Both the position numbers and the translations under genes were made by a program. Below are positions 1 to 5,513 of a stretch of 6,885 nt of DNA, in pieces (position 1 is the stretch's first letter; each line of letters begins with the position of its first letter). The stretch comes from Candidatus Dadabacteria bacterium RIFCSPHIGHO2_12_FULL_53_21 (GTDB taxonomy: Bacteria; Desulfobacterota_D; UBA1144; Nemesobacterales; UBA2774): assembly GCA_001775255.1 (NCBI GenBank), contig MFCJ01000050.1, positions 1 to 6,885 of the forward strand, given 5' to 3'. The notes under the pieces are model-generated. The model saw nothing but the letters and a program-made list of their open reading frames with translations, searched no databases and was not told the DNA's origin.

Positions 1-1605
1 AATAGCCGATATTTCTCCCTCGTCGCTAAAAACCGCAATTGCCTCGGCTATGCTCTGCAGCTGGCCTATATCGTTCACGTATAAACCGTAAGCGAGACGC
101 TTGCCGCTCTTCGCGTCGATATAACCGGCAAAGACCTGCGCCTTGAAAAACCCGTCGAGTACGGTTGTTCCCGTCTTGGCAAATACTTTTCCTATCGCGG
201 GCTCGATAACCGGATTGGGCGGGTTAACACCCACTGCGGCGAGAGAGCCGTCTACGCCCAATATCGGGAACGAATCGAAATAAGGGATGAAAACACCCCG
301 GTTGCTCATCTCTATCAAAAGTTTTACCGTCGCGCTCGGAGCCGCCTGGCTGTCAGGGCTCCCGCTCCCGTTCGTGGGGAAATTGAACTCCGACCCTTTC
401 AGACCGAAATCATTGATCAGGGTCTCTCTTTCCACCGCGAGGGCGTCCCCTATCGTCCTCACTCCCCTGGCGAGACCGAAAAGCATGAGACTCAGGTTCG
501 CGCCGAGATTATGGCTCACTTTCAATATCAGCTTCGAATATTGTGAATAGGGAAGTGATACGAGCTCGGCAACCTTGGCGTCTTCCGTGTATGAATTCCG
601 GGGGGGCAGATTATCAGACTGGTTCTTTGCAATCGTGTCTGCAGTGACTTCGACCCCGGCCCTCTCCAATGCTTCGATGAACACTATCCGGGCATAGGAT
701 GCAGGGTCTTGCACACTGAAAGTTTGCACGAGCGTCTCCACACCCGGGAGGCCGGGCTTAAAACCGACCGGTATTTGCCCTTGCACCTTACCGATGCAGC
801 CCTCAAAACCTATGCAGCTCGGATTGAAAGAGAAAAGCGTTATCTCCTCCCTCTCCCCTGCAGGAACAGTGGTAACGTCGGCTTCAACATCGAAAGCAGC
901 GGATTTGGGACGCCAGTCAACTATCGCAGGCTGACCGGGCTCCGTGGGAATTATTGTCACGTCTATAAGATTGTCATTGATAATAATAGGCGTTATTAAT
1001 ACGTTACCGTTCGGCACCCTGAACAGATCAAAGAGCCTGTCATCGATTATGACGTCCCCTTCGACTGTTTTAATGCCCGAAGACGCTACCTGTTCCGCCA
1101 GATCATCGATACCTGCAAGCGGGTCGGGCTCCGTGAGAATTGCGCTGCCGAGCGAGTTCGCTTCGGTGTGATCGAAGCTCGTAAACGCCACTGTGCCCTG
1201 CGGCGTGTTCCGCCCGCCCATTGTGAGGTCGCCTTTCGCCACAAAAATTAAATCCCCGGTCAGAGTACCGTCTTGGCTAACATCCCCCCGCCGATAGACG
1301 GGGGTTTTAAATCTGTGTTCAGGCCCTAATTCATTTAACGCAAGTCCGACTGAATAAAGCTTCCTCACCGAACCTGTAAAGGCGAGAACGTTCGGTTTAA
1401 GATCATAGATTACTTCCCCGGTATCCAGGTCAACCACACTCAGGCTCCAGGTGGCGTTCGCGTATAGGGGCTTTTGCATTACTTCTAAAATTTCATCAGG
1501 GATTGGCGAGCCCTGTGTATTATTACCGTCACAATCCCCGATAGAGAAGAAGGACAGAAACATAAGGATTACTATTGGAACCAATACAGTTTTATTTCTT
1601 TTCAT
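1..1605 (-). CDS. dacB: PBP4-type D-alanyl-D-alanine carboxypeptidase/endopeptidase (S13), C-terminal end cut by window
   Basis: The frame is open from an ATG at 1605 to the left edge (535 codons seen, no stop). Three penicillin-binding motifs occur in order: SVRK (S79 nucleophile, K82), SHN (364-366) and KTG (477-479). The block after SHN, with GSGSPDSQAAPSATVKLL (413-430), matches the DacB/PBP4 pattern. The long stretch between motifs 1 and 2 is usual for family S13, which carries inserted domains there. Known members remove the terminal D-Ala of murein peptides or cut D-Ala-mDAP cross-links in the periplasm. The N-terminus (MKRNK, then a hydrophobic run to about residue 23) is a signal peptide or anchor. 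C25 follows it, but the sequence IGDC is a poor lipobox, so lipoprotein status is doubtful. GGGAGGAG lies 2 bases before the ATG, which fixes the start. It seems monocistronic at its 5' side. The family call is firm; the exact specificity is inferred. Confidence 0.93.
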   Translation of the reverse strand, partial: MKRNKTVLVPIVILMFLSFFSIGDCDGNNTQGSPIPDEILEVMQKPLYANATWSLSVVDLDTGEVIYDLKPNVLAFTGSVRKLYSVGLALNELGPEHRFKTPVYRRGDVSQDGTLTGDLIFVAKGDLTMGGRNTPQGTVAFTSFDHTEANSLGSAILTEPDPLAGIDDLAEQVASSGIKTVEGDVIIDDRLFDLFRVPNGNVLITPIIINDNLIDVTIIPTEPGQPAIVDWRPKSAAFDVEADVTTVPAGEREEITLFSFNPSCIGFEGCIGKVQGQIPVGFKPGLPGVETLVQTFSVQDPASYARIVFIEALERAGVEVTADTIAKNQSDNLPPRNSYTEDAKVAELVSLPYSQYSKLILKVSHNLGANLSLMLFGLARGVRTIGDALAVERETLINDFGLKGSEFNFPTNGSGSPDSQAAPSATVKLLIEMSNRGVFIPYFDSFPILGVDGSLAAVGVNPPNPVIEPAIGKVFAKTGTTVLDGFFKAQVFAGYIDAKSGKRLAYGLYVNDIGQLQSIAEAIAVFSDEGEISAI

Positions 1606-1931
1606 TGCTCCTCCCGGAATATTTCAATTTCTATTCGAGTTCTTGTCTAATGAGCTTAATTCATCTTAGAGTACTCAGCCTCAGACGAGAAATACGACAG
1701 GAATAACCGGCGATAGGATAAATAATCCATGCTCACTATTCAAACCCTATGAGGTCAAGCGCAAGGGGCGATTCTGCGCTGCGAATCGTTCCAATAGCAG
1801 TAGTATCGATCCTGAGAGGCTTACCGGACGCGAGCTTCGAACCAATTTCCCTCAAACTCCCGACTCTGAAACCGACTGAAATTCGTAATGATTGCCGATG
1901 ATGGATAATACGAGCGACTCGCGGGTCCCCG
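1606..1931. other. intergenic region of 326 bases, no supported gene
   Basis: This separates two minus-strand genes. A minus-strand frame stays open from inside the calycin-like gene to a stop at 1736. Its last 65 codons lie in this gap (ending in SPLALDLIGFE), but it has no start of its own with a ribosome site. Near 1910-1935 are short GC-rich inverted repeats (GCGG/CCGC and CGAG/CTCG on the minus strand) just after the calycin-like stop. No T run follows them, so they are not a clear terminator. No tRNA fold was found. Confidence 0.5.
1621..1649 (-). promoter_or_regulatory. possible sigma70 promoter for the PBP4-type gene
   Basis: On the minus strand TAGACA (1644-1649, 5 of 6 consensus bases) is followed after 17 bases by TGAAAT (1621-1626, 4 of 6). 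Transcription would begin near 1614, leaving a leader of about 10 bases that just includes part of the GGGAGGAG ribosome site. The weak -10 and very short leader make this tentative. Confidence 0.3.
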
Positions 1932-2483
1932 CTACTGCTGTGCTCGTGAAAACGTGAAAGTTGCGACTTCCTTTTCCTTTCCGTTCTCGTAGGATGTCCA
2001 CTCCTGAACCATATTGTTGTTATCCTTGATGTCAAAACTGACGTCGTGCATATAGCCGTCTTTCGCAGGGTTCAGGTTTGTGCCGTTTGCGAAAACCAGG
2101 TCTATTTCGTTATCCGAGGATGTCTCCAATGTCAGGTGAGGCTGGTTGTCCATCGCGCAGTAATGGGTCATTCCCAATTTCCCGTTTTCATCGTAATATA
2201 CGGACACCATTTCGTGAGGAGTACCGGGGAAAAGTGTCTCTACCACGATGCTGCCGTTAGATGACGTCTTGTACATTACGGAGGCCGGCACCTCTTTACC
2301 GTCCATAACCGTCGTTCCCTGCCATGTCCCGGCCAGTGTCTTTAATTTTTCGAGCTCTTTTGATCCGGTAACGGGCGCCATATGGTGATCGCCTTTCTGG
2401 TCGGACGGGTCCGCATATGACGAAATTATCACGGATGAAAAGAGTAAAACTGTTAAAATCGCAATACCTGCCAAGTATCTCAT
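1932..2483 (-). CDS. small secreted calycin/lipocalin-like protein of unknown function
   Basis: This gives 183 residues from the ATG at 2483. TAAGGAG (2491-2497) stands 7 bases upstream, which favours this start over an in-frame ATG 12 codons earlier. Residues 1-24 form a signal peptide (MRYLAG, hydrophobic core, SYA before D25), so the mature protein of about 159 residues is exported. The mature part opens with a helix-like ELEKLKTLAGTWQGTT (43-58). The LAGTW-G pattern followed by repeated short strands is typical of calycin-type beta barrels that bind small hydrophobic ligands. A MTHYCAMDNQPHL block (105-117) is the other conspicuous element. I recognise the type from DUF1579-like exported proteins but not a function. 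It lies 66 bases after the SRPBCC gene on the same strand and is probably its operon partner, as no good promoter is visible in the gap. The ligand is unknown. Confidence 0.8.
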   Translation of the reverse strand: MRYLAGIAILTVLLFSSVIISSYADPSDQKGDHHMAPVTGSKELEKLKTLAGTWQGTTVMDGKEVPASVMYKTSSNGSIVVETLFPGTPHEMVSVYYDENGKLGMTHYCAMDNQPHLTLETSSDNEIDLVFANGTNLNPAKDGYMHDVSFDIKDNNNMVQEWTSYENGKEKEVATFTFSRAQQ

Positions 2484-2549
2484 TTTTAGCCTCCTTAGCC
2501 ATAGTTTATGTATATACACACATAATATATTAACCGAAATAAAACTTTC

Positions 2550-2969
2550 TCACGCATACAATTTCTCAAGGTTTTTAAGACAGGTCGTCCATCCTTTCCT
2601 GTGGTCCTCGCGCGCCTCGACGGTCGGTAACAATTCATGTTCCAGCGTAATCTCCGTCCCGTCTTCGACTTGACGGAAATGAACCGTAACGACCGTGTTC
2701 TGAACAAAATCCGAGTTCCAGGTAAAAACCAGTTTTTCCGAAGGCACAATAATTTTATACTCGCCCACGTGTATGTACTTTTTCCCATCCGTCGCAATCA
2801 TAGTCAGGGTATATTTACCTCCGACCTCTAATGTATTGGATACCTCGACAGTCCAATCGTCTTTTCCATAAAACCATTTCGTCATGACTTCGGGCTTCGT
2901 GAACGCGTCGAATACCTGTTCGGGACTCGCTTTTATTACTCTCTTAACCACCACACTATTTTCGCTCAT
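2550..2969 (-). CDS. SRPBCC (AHSA1-type) domain protein
   Basis: A 139-residue cytoplasmic protein made of one START-like helix-grip domain. Family signatures are the opening VVVKRVIKASPEQVFDAFT (6-24) with KWF (31-33), the central GEYKIIVPSEKLVFTW (69-84), TEITLEHELLP (105-115) and the closing helix starting GWTTCLKNL (126-134). These match the Aha1-C-like (AHSA1) branch, whose members bind hydrophobic ligands in a deep pocket; the bacterial ones mostly have no assigned ligand. The ATG at 2969 is preceded by AAGGAG. An in-frame ATG 28 codons upstream lies wholly inside the arsR-type gene and would add a tail unlike the family. The start overlaps the last 14 bases of the repressor gene, so translation is probably coupled. 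ArsR-AHSA1 pairs are common in bacteria, and the SRPBCC protein is the likely regulated product. Confidence 0.92.
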   Translation of the reverse strand: MSENSVVVKRVIKASPEQVFDAFTKPEVMTKWFYGKDDWTVEVSNTLEVGGKYTLTMIATDGKKYIHVGEYKIIVPSEKLVFTWNSDFVQNTVVTVHFRQVEDGTEITLEHELLPTVEAREDHRKGWTTCLKNLEKLYA

Positions 2970-3315
2970 GTTGCGCGCTCCTTGTCTTTTTCTGTTTTTC
3001 AAAATATTTTTCGAGTGCGTCCAGCCGTTTTTCCCAGAACCGCCTGTATTCATTAATTAAGTCGGAAACTTCGTTCAACGGCTCATAGTTTGCCCGGCAG
3101 TGCTTAGTCCGGCCTTCTTTTTCCTGCACGACAAGCCCCGATTTAACAAGCACCTGAATGTGCTTGGACACGGCCTGGAGAGACATATCGTATTTTTCCG
3201 CGAGCTCGTTCACGGTCAGGTCTTTTTTGGCGAGCTGCATTACGATGCCCCTCCGCGTGGAGTTCGCAAGGGCGTGCAGGATCGAGTCCATATTCTGTGT
3301 TCGATAATCAACCAT
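2956..3315 (-). CDS. ArsR-family winged-helix repressor, predicted leaderless
   Basis: This gives 119 residues starting MVDYRTQNMDSILHALANSTRR. The winged helix-turn-helix covers about 9-75: LTVNELAEKYDMSLQAVSKHIQVLVKSGLV (33-62) holds the turn and recognition helix, and VQEKEGRTKHCRAN (63-76) is the wing. The tail FWEKRLDALEKYF (93-105) is the usual C-terminal helix of repressors paired with SRPBCC proteins. There is only one cysteine (C73) and no ELCVCD-type metal site, so a thiol-metal sensor is unlikely. The start was chosen at 3315 because the promoter lies just upstream and relatives begin with MVxY. An in-frame ATG at 3351 lies on the far side of that promoter. The ATG at 3291 would lose conserved residues. 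No ribosome site precedes 3315. It is probably autoregulated through the two palindromes around its promoter. Confidence 0.9.
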   Translation of the reverse strand: MVDYRTQNMDSILHALANSTRRGIVMQLAKKDLTVNELAEKYDMSLQAVSKHIQVLVKSGLVVQEKEGRTKHCRANYEPLNEVSDLINEYRRFWEKRLDALEKYFEKQKKTRSAQHERK

Positions 3316-3327
3316 ATTGTTGATTAT
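3304..3327. promoter_or_regulatory. operator palindrome A, proximal to the repressor gene
   Basis: A 24-base inverted repeat: ATAATCAACCAT faces ATTGTTGATTAT, matching in 11 of 12 pairs. It covers most of the -10, the predicted start of transcription and the first codons. Read on the minus strand, the half nearest the gene is ATGGTTGATTAT, which is codons 1-4 (MVDY). It shares TCAACCAT...TTGATTAT with palindrome B, whose centre is 40 bases away. Confidence 0.82.
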
Positions 3328-3351
3328 ATCAGAGCGGCGCGCATTTGTCAA
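3323..3351 (-). promoter_or_regulatory. consensus sigma70 promoter of the arsR-type operon
   Basis: On the minus strand TTGACA (3346-3351) and TATAAT (3323-3328) are both perfect hexamers separated by exactly 17 bases. Transcription is expected at about 3315-3316, that is at or one base before the A of the repressor's ATG. The -35 lies in one operator palindrome and the -10 in the other, so a bound repressor would block both. Confidence 0.88.
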
Positions 3352-3367
3352 CCATGTGGTTGATTAT
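3344..3367. promoter_or_regulatory. operator palindrome B, distal, over the -35 element
   Basis: TCAACCAT (3348-3355) faces GTGGTTGA (3356-3363), with 7 of 8 pairs matching. The arm on the side away from the gene extends as TTAT, as in palindrome A, but the opposite flank (TTTG) does not match. The -35 hexamer TTGACA falls inside it. The distance of 40 bases to palindrome A is close to four helical turns, allowing two repressor dimers on nearly the same face. Confidence 0.78.
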
Positions 3368-3440
3368 AAATCGAACTCAACATGCAAACCGGGATTTCGA
3401 AAAGTCTCTTCAATACTCTTTATGATTCCTCCGATTCATG

Positions 3441-3446
3441 TATAAT
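3441..3446 (+). promoter_or_regulatory. possible -10 element upstream of mepA
   Basis: TATAAT preceded by ATG lies 80 bases before the mepA start. The best -35 at 18 bases is TCTTTA, which is poor. It is offered as the only consensus -10 in the gap between the divergent arsR-type operon and mepA. Confidence 0.3.
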
Positions 3447-3525
3447 TCCCGGGAAATAACCAGACGGGATTTGCAGTGCCATTACGGCGCTAATAAGCCC
3501 ATTAAGCGAATCCTCAATCGTGCAC

Positions 3526-4380
3526 ATGTCGAGAAATCCGAATTTAAGCCTATTTATAATCCTGTTATCGATATTCGCCGTGCCGTATCCGGGCGACGCG
3601 ATAGCCGCTGAAGCCGCGGTCACGGAATCGATCGGCTCCTACGCGGCCGGGTGCATCAGGAATGCCGTCCCGATACCGGTAAGCGGGGAAGGATTTCAGG
3701 TCATAAGGCTCAGCAGGGGGAGGTACTACGCCAATCCCGAGACAACCGAGTACATAACCTCGCTCGCAAAGGATATCAGTGAAAAGTTAGGCGGCATACT
3801 CCTCATAGGGGACGTCGCACAGAGGACCGGGGGGCCGATGTACGACGAGCACAGCAGCCACCAGACAGGACTCGACGCCGATATACTTTTCTGGCAGCAC
3901 CCGATAGCGTTAAAGAGACAGCTTACAATTACCGAGAGGGCGCATATATTCCCGCAATCCGTTCTCAACAGCGATCAGACCGGAATAGACGATTTCAAAT
4001 GGGACGTAAAGATCGAGGAGATCATCAAAATCGCCGCTTCGGACAAGAGGGTCGACCGTATATTCGTGAACCCGATTATAAAGAGAAGGCTCTGTCAAAC
4101 TCATCCGGGCGAGAAATGGCTCGGCAAGTTGAGACCGTGGTACGGGCACGACGGGCATTTCCACGTCCGGCTTAAATGCCCGCCCGGGGGCGCATTATGC
4201 GAAACGCAGGAACCGCTAAATATGTTCGATGACGGATGCGGGAGCGATCTCGATGGATGGTTCAGGCCCGATGGAAGAATAAAATCACAACCGAGGACCG
4301 GGAAGGCGACTCATGCCAAGCTTCCGGATGAATGCATCCCGATACTTAACGGGACATATCAGCCCGGCCGCCCGTATTAA
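3526..4380 (+). CDS. mepA: penicillin-insensitive murein endopeptidase MepA (M74)
   Basis: This gives 284 residues from the ATG at 3526; a GTG two codons earlier is also possible and neither has a clear ribosome site. Residues 1 to about 28 are a signal peptide ending near AIAA. MepA is a periplasmic zinc enzyme that cuts D-Ala-mDAP (and LD) cross-links between murein peptides. The LAS-type metal site is complete: HSSHQTGLDAD (109-119) gives H112 and D119, and WYGHDGHFHVRL (206-217) gives H208, H211 and the ligand H213. Six cysteines (43, 190, 218, 225, 238, 270) sit at spacings like those forming three disulfides in the E. coli enzyme, which supports a folded periplasmic product. Length is normal for the family. 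It is divergent from the arsR-type operon, convergent with the VanZ-family gene, and apparently transcribed alone. Only a weak 4-bp hairpin (4430-4442) follows the stop. Confidence 0.95.
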   Translation: MSRNPNLSLFIILLSIFAVPYPGDAIAAEAAVTESIGSYAAGCIRNAVPIPVSGEGFQVIRLSRGRYYANPETTEYITSLAKDISEKLGGILLIGDVAQRTGGPMYDEHSSHQTGLDADILFWQHPIALKRQLTITERAHIFPQSVLNSDQTGIDDFKWDVKIEEIIKIAASDKRVDRIFVNPIIKRRLCQTHPGEKWLGKLRPWYGHDGHFHVRLKCPPGGALCETQEPLNMFDDGCGSDLDGWFRPDGRIKSQPRTGKATHAKLPDECIPILNGTYQPGRPY

Positions 4381-4445
4381 CTAGACCTGTGACACTTATC
4401 GTCAACTTTAATGCACCTTCTTCCCGATTCCGGGGCCGCCGGTAT

Positions 4446-4808
4446 TTACTCGCGGGTCTGATCGGCTCCCGGCTGAGGGCTGTTCGGAATTAATGTATAT
4501 ATCCAGCACAGGAGAAAGCTGAGAACGAGTCCCGCCGTATTTGCAGCGGCGTCATACACCGAGGCGACTCTTCCGGGCACATACATCTGAAACAATTCGA
4601 GTGATACGCCCAGGAAAAACATAAAAATAAAAATAGTTATCCTTTTCCTGAACGTATAAAATGCGATATACGCCAGGACACCCATGATGCCGTATGATAC
4701 GGCGTGGGCAATCTTATCCAGATACTCCCCTCCTCCCGCAGAGGAACCCGGGATAAGACTGAGAAATATTACGATCAATACGTATGATAGAAATATGACC
4801 TGGATCAT
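4446..4808 (-). CDS. VanZ-family integral membrane protein
   Basis: This gives 120 residues with four hydrophobic segments at about 3-20, 33-52, 57-76 and 89-107. VanZ-family hallmarks are present: DKIAHAVSYGIMG (31-43) at the start of helix 2, E71-LFQ (71-74) at the end of helix 3, PGR (78-80), and the D86...N90..G93 pattern opening helix 4. VanZ was named for low-level teicoplanin resistance in the enterococcal VanA cluster. Most chromosomal relatives have no known function, so resistance should not be assumed. The ATG at 4808 is the only reasonable start because an in-frame TGA lies four codons upstream. The ribosome site is weak. The tail (PNSPQPGADQTRE) is polar and probably cytoplasmic. 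The gene ends 65 bases from the convergent mepA stop and appears monocistronic. Confidence 0.88.
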   Translation of the reverse strand: MIQVIFLSYVLIVIFLSLIPGSSAGGGEYLDKIAHAVSYGIMGVLAYIAFYTFRKRITIFIFMFFLGVSLELFQMYVPGRVASVYDAAANTAGLVLSFLLCWIYTLIPNSPQPGADQTRE

Positions 4809-5231
4809 AAATGTGGATCAATTCTCTATAGAAGGCAGTATTATACACGATCCCGCGATAGCATTTGCATATTAAGATCGACGAATTTTTCAATCACTCC
4901 TTTACCGAGATATTCTTATTGCGGTACCGGTCGAGCCGGTTCTACCTTTCCGAACTCCATACGGGACGGCATTCGGGCAATCGATACATATGGCATTTTC
5001 ATGATCCTCTTATATTTATTGTGTAACATCAATCAACTGCGGAGTGCTCTTATCCGCAAATCTTACCCCGTACTTGCATATCTAAAACATGACATCAGGT
5101 AGATGTTTCCAAGTTCATCAAACTTATTAGGAATAGGTCCGAATATGCTAAACAAACGGGAATCTGACCTGAAAATGAGGTGTAATTGGCGTGAAATAAC
5201 TAGGATCGCGGGATCTTCAGAAAAAATTGAG
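4809..5231. other. intergenic region of 423 bases with weak or broken short frames
   Basis: No gene is well supported. On the minus strand a frame begins at an ATG near 5029 and contains AGAGGA 8 bases before an internal ATG at 4996. It then runs through GKVEPARPVPQ to a TAA at 4916-4918 and continues in the same frame (EYLGKGVIEKFVDLNMQ) to a stop at 4841; it could be a decayed small gene. On the plus strand a 43-codon frame (5103-5234, starting MFPSSSNLLG) ends exactly on the -35 of the next promoter but lacks a spaced ribosome site. A short hairpin ACCGG/CCGGT lies at 4926-4940. Confidence 0.4.
4840..4845 (-). promoter_or_regulatory. -10 element of the VanZ-family gene
   Basis: TATAAT on the minus strand, preceded by GTG, stands 31 bases before the start codon and would give a leader of about 25 bases. 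The best -35 is TGCAAA at 18 bases (3 of 6 matches), so the call rests on the perfect -10 and its position. Confidence 0.45.
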
Positions 5232-5260
5232 TAGACATAACACTCCGTGATTATTATAAT
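5232..5260 (+). promoter_or_regulatory. strong sigma70-type promoter of a small RNA
   Basis: TAGACA (5232-5237, 5 of 6 consensus bases) is followed after exactly 17 bases by a perfect TATAAT (5255-5260). Transcription should start near 5267. No protein gene lies downstream on this strand, so it is best explained by a non-coding transcript ending at the hairpin near 5390. Confidence 0.7.
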
Positions 5261-5266
5261 TTATAT

Positions 5267-5390
5267 ATATGCTTAAAGAAGTACTTGAAGAATAACGAAC
5301 AACTTGTTATTATTAAAGTGAAACCAGAACAAGGCTTGGTTTGAACACCCTCTTCCAACCCCACCAAAATTCAAACCAAGCCTATTTTTT
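5267..5390 (+). ncRNA. candidate small RNA of about 124 nt, unrecognised family
   Basis: The limits come from the promoter at 5232-5260 and the terminator-like hairpin ending in six T at 5390. The 5' half is AU-rich. It can form a small hairpin AATAAC/GTTATT (5291-5296 with 5306-5311). The 3' half is a perfect 14-bp stem whose 24-base loop is rich in C (CACCCTCTTCCAACCCCACC). Unpaired C-rich loops are used by several bacterial small RNAs to cover purine-rich ribosome sites, so target binding through the loop is a reasonable inference. An ATG at 5269, at or just after the expected start, opens an 8-codon frame (MLKEVLEE) ending at 5295, so a tiny leaderless peptide is possible. The RNA would be antisense to the 3' trailer of the DUF2156 gene if that mRNA runs past 5390. 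I do not recognise it as 6S, tmRNA or a riboswitch. Confidence 0.55.
5332..5390 (+). terminator. rho-independent terminator-like hairpin with unusually large loop
   Basis: AGGCTTGGTTTGAA (5332-5345) pairs perfectly with TTCAAACCAAGCCT (5370-5383) around a 24-base loop. After one A come six T (5385-5390). The T run is on the plus-strand side only. The loop is much larger than in ordinary terminators, suggesting it has a role beyond ending transcription. Confidence 0.7.
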
Positions 5391-5513
5391 CATAAGAAAT
5401 ATCTTCTTTAATAGGATCAACGACCGAAATATCATCAGCTAGTCCGTCATTCATAGCAACCGTGTATTTCGATTCGGTTTTAAATTCCGGTATTTGGTAT
5501 AGGGTAGGAGAAA
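5391..5513. other. gap between the small-RNA terminator and the DUF2156 gene
   Basis: These 123 bases form the 3' trailer of the minus-strand DUF2156 gene. A minus-strand frame stays open through it to 5371 (ending DISYEKIGLV), but its only long version starts inside the DUF2156 gene in another frame. The internal ATG has no ribosome site. I see no supported gene here. Confidence 0.45.

Noticed and set aside
287..1171. Several plus-strand frames opposite the PBP4-type gene
   Set aside because: They are antisense shadows. The minus-strand frame holds all three active-site motifs in order over 535 codons.
1790..1860. tRNA-like GGTTCGAA sequence on the minus strand (about 1838-1845)
   Set aside because: The flanking bases do not form a T stem, and no acceptor or anticodon arms could be fitted.
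1736..2035. Minus-strand frame of 99 codons overlapping the calycin-like gene
   Set aside because: Its start is inside a well-supported gene in another frame, it has no ribosome site, and the product is unrecognised. Only its last 65 codons are outside a gene.
3316..3351. Longer start for the ArsR-type gene at ATG 3351
   Set aside because: The extension runs through the -35, spacer and -10 of the gene's own promoter and adds residues (TNARRSDIINN) not expected in the family.
4430..4442. Hairpin CCGG/CCGG between mepA and the VanZ-family gene as a two-way terminator
   Set aside because: The stem has only four pairs and no T run follows on either strand.
4926..4940. Hairpin ACCGG/CCGGT as a terminator or operator
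   Set aside because: Five pairs without a T run, with no gene ending nearby and no second copy in the window.
5103..5234. Plus-strand frame of 43 codons (MFPSSSNLLG...)
   Set aside because: The only purine stretch is too close to the ATG, the stop overlaps a promoter -35, and the product is not recognised. It is kept as a note only.
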